From Candidatus Poribacteria bacterium (lineage in GTDB: Bacteria > Poribacteria > WGA-4E > PCPOR2b), in the NCBI GenBank assembly GCA_027296925.1, contig JAPUIP010000088.1, positions 1-5,454 on the forward strand: 5,454 bases of DNA, in the 5' to 3' direction. Below the pieces are notes generated by a model. That model had not been told where the DNA came from. It made no database searches and saw only the letters and a list, made by a program, of their open reading frames with translations. Shown piece by piece: positions 1-5,454 of the stretch (position 1 is the first letter of the stretch; the number at the start of each line of letters is the position of its first letter). The position numbers and the translations under genes are program-made.

Positions 1-119
1 GTGGGTCGTTGTCTGCCCATACATTGCAAATTATGGGGTATGAGAACGCTTCGGTATTGACAGGAGGATTCCGAGGCTGGAAAGCGGCAGGCCTACAAAC
101 TGAAGGACAGGAGGGCTGA
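1..119 (+). CDS. Rhodanese-like domain protein, C-terminal fragment (5' end outside window)
   Basis: Read from base 3, this is an open frame of 38 codons ending in TGA at 117-119. The peptide begins GSLSAHTLQIMGYENAS and continues VLTGGFRGWKAAGL before a short polar tail. This is the classic end of a rhodanese (sulfurtransferase) domain: the segment just after the active-site loop, a helix with an A-x-x-L pattern, then 'MGY-x-N-A/V', then the GG-F/W-x-x-W-x-x-AGL signature. The catalytic Cys would lie just upstream of the window, so activity cannot be judged. Family members move sulfane sulfur to thiophilic acceptors, or act as single-domain sulfur carriers or regulatory domains. Whether this is a stand-alone protein of about 100-140 residues or the last domain of a larger one is not visible. 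It runs in the same direction as the next gene, but a 457-base gap makes a shared operon doubtful. Confidence 0.85.
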   Translation, partial: GSLSAHTLQIMGYENASVLTGGFRGWKAAGLQTEGQEG

Positions 120-576
120 TTCACCCATTTTCCAGACTTTCCGCGTGCGTATTGAAGCGCCAAATCTTGTTGATCCAATTCCCACAATAACCACCTGTTC
201 TGCGATACTTTGCCCTTCAGTTTCTCGTAAAGAACTTCCAACCGCAATATACTTTACGTATGAATTTCGGTGCCGCTGGGGAAGGGGTTCTATCGTAGCA
301 TATAATCGAAGCGTGTGTCAATCTTTATATTCATTCACAGTTCATGCCGGTTCTCCGAACTGGTCTGAATATCCTGCACTCGCCGCGTGCTCCGTCGGTA
401 ATTCAGGATGGAAAACAATGATTCGCGGAAATTGGGATGATATTATTGCAGGAGACTCGTGTGCTACTGGACTGCGTGAATAATACCGTAACCGTTGCGA
501 TTTCGTCTGAATCGATCGAAGAGAACAACGATTAGAATTTCGCGGATTTTACCTCGTTAAGGAGACGAGAAAACCG
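120..576. other. 457-base intergenic region, no defensible gene
   Basis: This stretch lies between the rhodanese stop and the ATG of the TPR protein and looks more AT-rich than its neighbours. I see no tRNA, rRNA fragment, insertion sequence or strong intrinsic terminator. A plus-strand frame is free of stops from 61 to 480, with a possible GTG at 145. Its peptide has no recognisable domain, is unusually rich in Cys, Ser and Trp, and lacks a ribosome binding site, so I do not call it. A perfect TATAAT lies at 301-306 without a matching -35 box. A TAGAAT lies at 533-538, 38 bases before the TPR start codon, also without a good -35. The promoter of the downstream genes is presumably in here, but I cannot place it. 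Confidence 0.6.
558..564 (+). promoter_or_regulatory. Shine-Dalgarno sequence of the TPR gene, long spacing
   Basis: TAAGGAG matches seven bases of the anti-Shine-Dalgarno complement. It is followed by 12 bases before the ATG at 577, longer than the usual 5-9. It still supports this ATG, because the encoded product starts with a good signal peptide and no other start in this frame lies nearer the site. Confidence 0.7.
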
Positions 577-3444
577 ATGAAACCGTTTAAGCCCATGTTG
601 ATCTGGCTACTGCTGCCGGTGTTGATACATTCGATCGTAGCGCCGACGATTGCCGATGACGTGGAAAAGTGGCGGAAAGAACTCCAAAAGGATTATCGTA
701 AAATCCTCGAAGCAAGGAAAAAACAGGTCGAACGCCATCGGAAGTTGGTCAAGAAATGGCAAGAGAAAGGGCGTCTCGCAGATCTCATTTTCCTGTATGA
801 GGCAGATGCGGAGACGGAACGTGCCGATGCCCCCTTACATTACGGGCTGGGCTACGCCTACGCCATTCACGGCAGCGGAGGACCGGAGCAAAATGCCTTC
901 TTTGAAAAAGCCGCCAATCAATTTGAGAGCGCTATCTCGTTGAATCCGAAGATGCTCATGGCGCATTTTAGCCTCGGCGGTATCTACCAGCAACAAGGTC
1001 AATTCGCACGCGCATTACAGGAAATGGAAACCTGCCTACGGTTGCATCCCAAGTATTCCCTCGCGCATTATAAGCGTGGCGAAATCTACCTGGAACAAGA
1101 TAATCCAGCGGCTGCCCTTGAGTCATTTCGGGCGGCGCTGGAGATTAACCAGAAGTGGGCGTATCCCCACTACGGGATGGGGCTTGCCTATTTCAAGCAG
1201 GGAAACGACAATGCGGCAAGAGAAGCGTTTGTGGAAGCTATCAACCGCAACAAGAAATTTGCGGCGGCGTATTTCAAGCTTGGGCAGGTTCTTGCGAAGG
1301 AACGCCGCTTCGATGAAGCGCTTCGGGGATACGAGAAAGGCGCCGAATACCAGAACTACACCGCGGAGGCCTTGTGCGAACTCGGCGTAATTTTTGCGCA
1401 GGAGGCGAACGCCAACGGCGCGATCGATCTGTATCAACGGGCGCTCGCAATCGATTCGACATATTCTCTCGCACACCTGCAACTCGGCGATCTCTACTAC
1501 GCGGCCGATCAGAAGGCACTGGCGATTGAACACTATCAGCAGGGGATCGCAGCCGATCCAGCCCTCAAGGATTATTTTTTTGAACAACTGGGACCGTATC
1601 ACGCGGGACTGATGGGGATGGATGAGGCGAAATCGTTGCTCGATCGATCGCTGGCGGTCATGCCCGGCGATCCACGGGCGGATGTCTATTACGCCCAAAT
1701 CGAGGCGGACGCGGGGAATCTGACGGCTGCTATCCAGCACTACGAAAAGACGATTGCGTTCATTGAGTCGGATGAAAGCGCTTTGGAAATCGAACTCCCG
1801 TTGGGGAACTTGCTGGATGCGTATCTGCTATTGGGGGATGTGTACTTCAAGCAGGGAGATGACGAGCAGGCTGCCGCGACTTATCGGCGTGCCATTGAAC
1901 GGGATGCGATGTTCGAGCAGCACTTCTTCGACCTCGGCAAGACCGCTTTCGATGCCGAGCAGTTTAATCAGGCAACCGAGCCGCTTCAGAAATTTCTCTT
2001 GATCTTCCCGGAGCACATTGACGCCACCTACCTGCTTGGACGCAGCTATGAAGCGTTAGGGGAATTAGATCATGCGTTGGCGCTTTACGCCCGCACCATC
2101 GAACTGCATGGGAATCACACGGAAGCCTTGATGCGCTCGGCGCAGGTATATCGCCAGCAGAACGACTCGCAAAACGCGCTGACGATGCTGGCTCGGCTCA
2201 TCACCATACATCCAGAGAATATCCAGGCACACTACCTGTCGGGGCTTTCGCACCTTGAGTTAGAAAGTTTTGATGACGCTCTGGCGGCCTTCCTGGAGAT
2301 CACTCGACTCGATCCAAACCATGTTGATGCCCACTATCGCGCGGCGTTGCTGTATGAACAGCGTGGCGATAGTGATAACGCCATCGAGCGGTATGAGACG
2401 ATCATCAAGCTTGAGCCATCGCGAGCGGAGACGTTTCTTCGCCTCGGCGCGATCTATCTGCAGCGTGGCGATATCGATAACGTCATTCGCGTATATGAAC
2501 CGGGCCTAGCGATTGAACCGAATCATCCGCAGGCGCAGTACGACCTCGCTGCGAGTTTTGAAACGCACGGCGAAAACGAAAAAGCAATCAAGCACTTGGG
2601 ACTCGCGAACCAGTACGATGAGACGCATTTCGATTGGCACTTCCGCTACGCTCACCTGCTAGATCGCCACGCGGAGACACTGGAGGATTATGATCAGTAC
2701 GCAGCAATGGCGGTCGAGGAATACGGCAGAACCATCGCGCTTAAACCCGACTACGCGCCGGTGTACTTCCATCGGGCGCTGATTACCCGTCGGTACAAAC
2801 AGATTGGCGATGTCCTCTACCGCTACAGTCAGATTGCGGAGGACTTCAAACAGGTGGTTGCGCTTGAACCGAGAAACGCCGACGCCCACTACTATCTCGG
2901 CATGACTTATGTCGATCTCGATCAGCAAAAGAAAGCGAAGACGTACTTTCAGACAGCCCTCAAATTCAATCGAAAGTATAAGGGCGCAAACCTTCAGCTC
3001 GGACTGATTGCGGAGTGGGAGCAGCAGTATCCGGAGGCGATTAAGCGTTACGAAGCCGAGGCTGCGATTGATCCGAAATCAGCGAGAGTATATCAGCGGC
3101 TTGGCGATCTCTATAACAATTCATCCCGGGATTTCGGTCGCGCCAGTGAAGCCTTGGAGAAAGCGCTGGAGTTAGAACCCAACCATGTTCCCACGCTCAT
3201 CAACTACGGCAACACGCTTTTTAATCTGGATCGGCTCGGCGCAGCCACAGAGCAGTTTGAGCTGGTCCTGCAGTTAGAGCCGAAGGACTTCACAGCAAAC
3301 TATAATCTTGCCTTGATGTATGAGTACACCGGCAAAAAGCAGCAAGCAATCAATCGGTGGAAGAAATTCCTGAAGTTAAATCCTCCCGCCGAATGGAAAT
3401 CCGAAGCTGAAAATCATCTACGACAGCTTGGCGGTCAACAGTAG
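577..3444 (+). CDS. Exported TPR-repeat protein with 24 TPR units
   Basis: Predicted extracytoplasmic scaffold of 955 residues. Residues 1-26 form a Sec-type signal peptide: Lys2 and Lys5, a hydrophobic core at about 7-21, and probable cleavage after T-I-A at 24-26. There is no lipobox Cys, so it is not a lipoprotein. Residues 27-66 are highly charged and probably one long helix or coiled coil. From about 85 to 936 the protein is TPR solenoid. The small residue (Gly or Ala) in helix A falls at 92, 134, 168, 202, 236, 270, 304, 339, 373, 420, 454, 488, 522, 556, 590, 624, 658, 692, 734, 775, 809, 843, 878 and 912, which is 24 units, with 17 of 23 intervals exactly 34 residues. Many units end in the usual L-x-P between helices (LNP, LHP, LDP, LEP, LKP). 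No catalytic domain is visible. TPR arrays bind proteins or peptides; the partner is unknown. The DUF218 gene follows 59 bases downstream and may be co-transcribed. TPR protein identity is near certain, export likely, role unknown. Confidence 0.95.
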   Translation: MKPFKPMLIWLLLPVLIHSIVAPTIADDVEKWRKELQKDYRKILEARKKQVERHRKLVKKWQEKGRLADLIFLYEADAETERADAPLHYGLGYAYAIHGSGGPEQNAFFEKAANQFESAISLNPKMLMAHFSLGGIYQQQGQFARALQEMETCLRLHPKYSLAHYKRGEIYLEQDNPAAALESFRAALEINQKWAYPHYGMGLAYFKQGNDNAAREAFVEAINRNKKFAAAYFKLGQVLAKERRFDEALRGYEKGAEYQNYTAEALCELGVIFAQEANANGAIDLYQRALAIDSTYSLAHLQLGDLYYAADQKALAIEHYQQGIAADPALKDYFFEQLGPYHAGLMGMDEAKSLLDRSLAVMPGDPRADVYYAQIEADAGNLTAAIQHYEKTIAFIESDESALEIELPLGNLLDAYLLLGDVYFKQGDDEQAAATYRRAIERDAMFEQHFFDLGKTAFDAEQFNQATEPLQKFLLIFPEHIDATYLLGRSYEALGELDHALALYARTIELHGNHTEALMRSAQVYRQQNDSQNALTMLARLITIHPENIQAHYLSGLSHLELESFDDALAAFLEITRLDPNHVDAHYRAALLYEQRGDSDNAIERYETIIKLEPSRAETFLRLGAIYLQRGDIDNVIRVYEPGLAIEPNHPQAQYDLAASFETHGENEKAIKHLGLANQYDETHFDWHFRYAHLLDRHAETLEDYDQYAAMAVEEYGRTIALKPDYAPVYFHRALITRRYKQIGDVLYRYSQIAEDFKQVVALEPRNADAHYYLGMTYVDLDQQKKAKTYFQTALKFNRKYKGANLQLGLIAEWEQQYPEAIKRYEAEAAIDPKSARVYQRLGDLYNNSSRDFGRASEALEKALELEPNHVPTLINYGNTLFNLDRLGAATEQFELVLQLEPKDFTANYNLALMYEYTGKKQQAINRWKKFLKLNPPAEWKSEAENHLRQLGGQQ
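2359..2482 (+). repeat. DNA-level duplication between adjacent TPR units
   Basis: A 22-base segment at 2359-2380 recurs at 2461-2482 with 20 of 22 bases identical. Both copies read CAGCGTGGCGATA, then two differing bases (GT or TC), then GATAACG. The offset is 102 bases, exactly one 34-residue TPR unit. The encoded peptides are QRGDSDN and QRGDIDN, in the helix A-helix B turn of the units centred on residues 590 and 624. Identity at synonymous positions suggests fairly recent unit duplication or gene conversion within the array. Confidence 0.7.
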
Positions 3445-3493
3445 GGTATGTACGCGCAGTGGCCTAGCATGCGAAGCCAACAACCCGAAAGAC

Positions 3494-3499
3494 GGAAGA
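3494..3499 (+). promoter_or_regulatory. Ribosome binding site that selects the GTG start of the DUF218 gene
   Basis: GGAAGA sits four bases before the GTG at 3504. It is a modest Shine-Dalgarno match. The only nearby in-frame ATG, at 3609, has a GC-rich upstream sequence with no purine site, and using it would cut into the membrane helix. The GTG start is therefore preferred. Confidence 0.55.
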
Positions 3500-3503
3500 A
3501 CCC

Positions 3504-4172
3504 GTGCATTCCAAAAATGAAAAAGCTTCGGTATTGCATCCCGCTCATTATCTCGCTTCATTACTCCGCTGCATCCACCGTCGATTTTTCTGGTTGTTCT
3601 GCGGCGGCATGTTATTGGCGGTTCTACTATTTGTGCTGTGGCTCTGGCGCGGCGCACACTATCTGATCGTCGAAACCGAGATTGCCCCCTCCGATGTGAT
3701 TATTGTGCTCGGCGGCGGTACTGAGCGTGTGCGGGAGGGAACGAATTTATACCACCGGCAGTATGCTCCCCATTTACTGTTCACCGGTGGCGGCATACAA
3801 TTTCGACTCGCCCACGTTTACCTCGATTGGGGGCGAATTCTACGATACGCGGCAAGAATCGAAGGTGTCCCTCCCAAAGCAATGCTTGTTGATATGGGAA
3901 GTACATCGACTTATGAAGATGCCGTAAATACTCGGAGAATGCTGGAGGCGCGTGGATGGACATCGGCGATTGTTGTCAGCTCGATTTACCACATGCGTCG
4001 CGCTCGAATGATCTTTGAGAAAGTGTACGATGGCAGCGGCATCCGACTCCACTACCGCCCTGCGCCATCAGATAGATTTCATCCTGACGGCTGGTGGAAG
4101 TATGAGAGAGATATGATTTATGTCGTTGAAGAGTACATCAAGTTGGTTTTGTATCGAGTAAAGTATTTTTAA
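3504..4172 (+). CDS. DUF218 / YdcF-SanA-ElyC family protein, membrane-anchored
   Basis: The 222-residue product has a short N-terminal tail rich in His and Arg (R22, R26, R27), one membrane helix at about 28-48, then a DUF218 domain to the C-terminus. Positive charges before the helix predict an N-in anchor with the domain outside the membrane. Family landmarks are visible in order: D64-VIIVLGGG at the first strand, R75 and R77 with G79, the TGGG loop at 94-97, STSTYEDA at 133-140 with N142, VVSSIYHMRRA at 157-167, and an aromatic, charged C-terminal helix starting WWKYERD. Family members include E. coli YdcF, SanA and ElyC. Some are tied to envelope integrity or lipid-linked glycan metabolism, but no general reaction is established, so I assign none. 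It lies 59 bases after the TPR gene and 74 before the oxidoreductase, with no terminator seen on either side. The family call is firm; the start and role are less so. Confidence 0.9.
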   Translation: MHSKNEKASVLHPAHYLASLLRCIHRRFFWLFCGGMLLAVLLFVLWLWRGAHYLIVETEIAPSDVIIVLGGGTERVREGTNLYHRQYAPHLLFTGGGIQFRLAHVYLDWGRILRYAARIEGVPPKAMLVDMGSTSTYEDAVNTRRMLEARGWTSAIVVSSIYHMRRARMIFEKVYDGSGIRLHYRPAPSDRFHPDGWWKYERDMIYVVEEYIKLVLYRVKYF

Positions 4173-4231
4173 CTGGTGCTTTCTTTGGTCTCCCTCAGTA
4201 GAACAACGTGGCAAATTAATCCTACAAAATC

Positions 4232-4240
4232 AGGAAAGGA
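4232..4240 (+). promoter_or_regulatory. Ribosome binding site of the oxidoreductase gene
   Basis: AGGAAAGGA holds two overlapping AGGA-type sites. The nearer one ends six bases before the ATG at 4247, which is ideal spacing. This fixes the start codon and suggests efficient, independent translation initiation even if the gene is part of a longer transcript. Confidence 0.75.
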
Positions 4241-4246
4241 AAATCA

Positions 4247-5212
4247 ATGGAAGAAGTCAGAATCGGTTTTATCGGTTGTGGCGGCAACGCGAGTGGACAC
4301 ATGCGCCAGCTATCCAGTTTGGAAGGCGTTCGCATCGTTGCGACATGCGATGTTCAGGAAGACCGTGCCCAAAGCGCTGCCGAGAGCTACAACGCTGAAC
4401 CGTACACCAATCACAAGGTCATGCTTGAACGCGACGACCTGGATGCCGTTTACCTCAGTCTTCCGGTGTTTGCGCACGGACAGCCGGAGTTGGACGTGAT
4501 TGAACGCCGGCTCCCGTTTCTCGTTGAAAAACCGGTTGCTATCAACATGGAGCTCGCGCAGCAGATTGAGGTAGCCGTTGCCGACGCCGGTATCATCACC
4601 TGTGTCGGTTACCAACTCCGCTACCTCGGTTCGACACAACTCGCACGAAACCTGCTCAACGGCGAAGATATCAACATGGTCGTTGGCAAATACTGGAGTG
4701 GGAGCGGGCGAGGCGATGCCGGCAGTTGGGTGCGTCAGATGAGTAGATCCGGCGGGCAATTGGTGGAACAGGCAACCCACACTGTCGATATGATGCGTTA
4801 TCTGGTTGGGGAGGTGGAGGAGGTTTACGCGCTACAAACGAATCGCATCCTCAAGGGAATTGATTGCCCTGACAACAACTGTGTAACGATGACGTTTACA
4901 AACGGAGCAATCGGATCGCTGACCGCCTCCTGGTCGTATGATCTAGCGGATTGGTCGCACGCGAACGTGCTGGATATTCTGTATGAGGACCAACTCATCC
5001 ACTGGGATGCAAGCAGCTTGCAGGTGAGAGAGGAAGGTCAGGTTGTCACCAAGAAAGTACCGGGGCCAGGTATTGACGAAGTGTTTGTCGATGCGGTCCG
5101 CAACGGAGATGACTCTCGAATTCTTAGTCCCTACCGTGATGCGGTCAAAAGCCTGGCGATTTCTCTTGCCGCGAATCGCTCGGGGCGGGAGGGGATTCCT
5201 GTAAAGCTGTGA
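4247..5212 (+). CDS. Gfo/Idh/MocA-family NAD(P)-dependent oxidoreductase
   Basis: This 321-residue cytoplasmic enzyme of the glucose-fructose oxidoreductase / inositol dehydrogenase / MocA family has no signal peptide or membrane helix. The N-terminal Rossmann fold shows the dinucleotide loop GFIGCGGNA at 7-15 and Asp35 at the end of the second strand (VATCD). Asp at that place usually favours NAD over NADP. The family EKP motif is at 94-96 (VEKPVA), with the conserved active-site Lys95. The C-terminal substrate domain begins near 122 and carries GGQLVEQATHTVD at 169-181, where His178 and Asp181 match the usual catalytic His and its partner. All core residues are present, so the enzyme is probably active. 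Members oxidise or reduce sugars, inositols and related polyols; the substrate cannot be read from sequence. The length is slightly below the common 330-390. The neighbouring DUF218 gene ends 74 bases upstream; a functional link is unproven. Confidence 0.93.
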   Translation: MEEVRIGFIGCGGNASGHMRQLSSLEGVRIVATCDVQEDRAQSAAESYNAEPYTNHKVMLERDDLDAVYLSLPVFAHGQPELDVIERRLPFLVEKPVAINMELAQQIEVAVADAGIITCVGYQLRYLGSTQLARNLLNGEDINMVVGKYWSGSGRGDAGSWVRQMSRSGGQLVEQATHTVDMMRYLVGEVEEVYALQTNRILKGIDCPDNNCVTMTFTNGAIGSLTASWSYDLADWSHANVLDILYEDQLIHWDASSLQVREEGQVVTKKVPGPGIDEVFVDAVRNGDDSRILSPYRDAVKSLAISLAANRSGREGIPVKL

Positions 5213-5217
5213 AAAAA

Positions 5218-5227
5218 GGGGCAAGCA
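5218..5227 (+). repeat. GGGGCAAGCA direct repeat, left copy
   Basis: GGGGCAAGCA begins six bases after the oxidoreductase stop codon and recurs exactly at 5442-5451. The two copies bracket the palindrome-rich tail. They may be ends of an inserted element or pieces of a dispersed repeat family; chance is not excluded for a 10-base match. Confidence 0.45.
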
Positions 5228-5267
5228 AAGCCGGCCAGAGATGCAGTTTACCTCTGTACGCCTTGTG

Positions 5268-5279
5268 GTAGAAATCTAC
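5268..5279. repeat. Small palindrome GTAGAAATCTAC
   Basis: Five-base arms GTAGA and TCTAC surround AA. It lies upstream of the larger palindromes and could form a short hairpin. A TTTTT run follows at 5291-5295, 12 bases later, which is too far for a normal intrinsic terminator. Confidence 0.45.
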
Positions 5280-5300
5280 AATGATACGACTTTTTCACTT

Positions 5301-5323
5301 AGTCCTGATCTAAAGATCGGGCT
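5301..5323. repeat. Hairpin 1 of the composite element
   Basis: The left arm AGTCCTGATC pairs with the right arm GATCGGGCT around a TAAA loop (5311-5314). The stem has nine pairs including one T-G wobble, with T5303 bulged. It looks like a slightly decayed copy of a perfect inverted repeat. Confidence 0.65.
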
Positions 5324-5332
5324 GATAGCTCA

Positions 5333-5350
5333 AGTCCACTGAAGTGGACT
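5333..5350. repeat. Hairpin 2: perfect 18-base palindrome
   Basis: AGTCCACT-GA-AGTGGACT has eight perfectly matched pairs around a GA centre. It shares the frame AGTC-NN-CTGAAG-NN-GACT with hairpin 3, differing only in the two inner pairs of each arm. Confidence 0.85.
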
Positions 5351-5365
5351 CGGATTGTTCGTTTG

Positions 5366-5383
5366 AGTCGTCTGAAGACGACT
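5366..5383. repeat. Hairpin 3: perfect 18-base palindrome, covariant with hairpin 2
   Basis: AGTCGTCT-GA-AGACGACT again has eight perfect pairs around GA. Compared with hairpin 2, CA has become GT in the left arm and TG has become AC in the right arm, so both altered pairs remain complementary. Confidence 0.85.
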
Positions 5384-5384
5384 T

Positions 5385-5397
5385 TGGCTTTGAGCCA
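5385..5397. repeat. Short hairpin TGGCT-TTG-AGCCA
   Basis: Five-base arms surround a three-base loop directly after hairpin 3. Its right arm overlaps the TGAGC that closes the outer stem with 5328-5332, so the two pairings are mutually exclusive. Confidence 0.5.
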
Positions 5398-5441
5398 GGT
5401 CGGCTGCCCCCTCAAAGTTCCCCTCGAAGCTCGGGACAGGC

Positions 5442-5454
5442 GGGGCAAGCACCC
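5442..5454 (+). repeat. GGGGCAAGCA direct repeat, right copy, cut by the window end
   Basis: This is the second exact copy of GGGGCAAGCA (5442-5451), followed by CCC at the window edge. GGGG-CAAGCA-CCC would be a hairpin whose right arm may continue beyond the window. The upstream TGCCCC at 5405-5410 can also pair with GGGGCA at 5442-5447. The 5398-5454 stretch is otherwise GC-rich with no gene. Confidence 0.45.

Larger units (their letters stand above)
5301..5397. repeat. Composite palindromic element, REP-like, non-coding
   Basis: Within 97 bases there are four inverted repeats: 5301-5323, 5333-5350, 5366-5383 and 5385-5397. In addition GCTCA at 5328-5332 can pair with TGAGC at 5391-5395, enclosing the two perfect palindromes in a multi-branched fold. 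TTTGAG occurs twice (5362-5367 and 5389-5394), so the left strand of the outer stem has two possible partners. No coding frame or transposase is seen. It resembles short dispersed structured repeats found between genes in several bacterial groups, a comparison made from memory. Whether it acts as RNA, as DNA or as a passive mobile repeat is unknown. Confidence 0.7.

Noticed and set aside
48..59. 12-base match GCTTCGGTATTG, repeated at 3525-3536
   Set aside because: About one 12-base match is expected by chance in a window this size; the copies are in unrelated coding contexts and the flanks do not match.
57..62. TTGACA as a possible -35 box
   Set aside because: It lies inside the rhodanese coding end and has no -10 match at proper spacing.
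97..223. Inverted repeat AAACTGAAGG (97-106) and CCTTCAGTTT (214-223)
   Set aside because: The 10-base arms are separated by 107 bases with no extension of pairing, and one arm is in coding sequence; probably chance.
301..306. Perfect TATAAT as a possible -10 box
   Set aside because: No TTGACA-like sequence at 16-18 bases upstream and no extended -10 TG; one hexamer alone is expected by chance in an AT-rich spacer.
145..483. 112-codon open frame with a GTG start in the first intergenic region
   Set aside because: There is no ribosome binding site, no recognisable domain, and a Cys/Ser/Trp-rich composition typical of non-coding translation. I would reconsider if homologues appeared in a protein search.
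1123..1740. 205-codon antisense open frame inside the TPR gene
   Set aside because: It lies wholly opposite a strongly supported coding region, and its Arg-, Ile- and Leu-rich product has no recognisable domain. It is a shadow of the GC-skewed codons on the other strand.
4310..4780. 156-codon antisense open frame inside the oxidoreductase gene
   Set aside because: The opposite strand carries all the family motifs of a real enzyme; the antisense product is unrecognisable.
5213..5300. Intrinsic terminator after the oxidoreductase
   Set aside because: The small hairpins here are weak (CAGAG/CTCTG and GTAGA/TCTAC), and the only T-run (5291-5295) is 12 bases beyond the nearest stem.
5301..5397. 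CRISPR array
   Set aside because: The two palindromes are only 15 bases apart, are not identical, do not repeat further, and no cas gene is present.

Overview
The window carries bacterial genes, all on the + strand: the 3' end of a rhodanese-like gene, a very long exported tetratricopeptide-repeat (TPR) protein, a membrane-anchored DUF218/YdcF-type protein and a Gfo/Idh/MocA-family oxidoreductase. Initiation with ATG or GTG, purine-rich Shine-Dalgarno sequences and the signal peptide are bacterial. The mix of an oversized exported TPR protein, a sugar-type oxidoreductase and a palindrome-rich intergenic tail recalls environmental, uncultured lineages such as Poribacteria-like bacteria or cyanobacteria. 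That placement is an impression from memory; nothing in the window proves it.

Layout. Positions 1-119 are the last 38 codons of a rhodanese-like domain, cut by the window edge. Positions 120-576 are a 457-base gap with no gene I can defend. Positions 577-3444 encode a 955-residue protein with a signal peptide, a charged helical stretch and 24 TPR units in a register I could follow by eye. After 59 bases comes the 222-residue DUF218 protein (3504-4172, GTG start). After 74 more bases comes the 321-residue oxidoreductase (4247-5212). I see no convincing terminator in either short gap, so the last three genes could be co-transcribed. Positions 5213-5454 hold no gene but are dense in small palindromes.

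How the parts may work together. The TPR protein and the DUF218 protein are both predicted to act outside the cytoplasmic membrane, the first as a binding scaffold and the second anchored by one membrane helix. Their adjacency allows an envelope-related function, but the sequence does not name one. The oxidoreductase is cytoplasmic and may simply be a metabolic neighbour.

The most distinctive non-coding structure is the tail at about 5301-5397. It has two 18-base palindromes of the form AGTC-NN-CTGAAG-NN-GACT whose inner base pairs differ in a compensated way. They are preceded by another hairpin and bracketed by a short outer stem. It looks like one copy of a dispersed, REP-like structured repeat. 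I found no clear new multi-gene system here.
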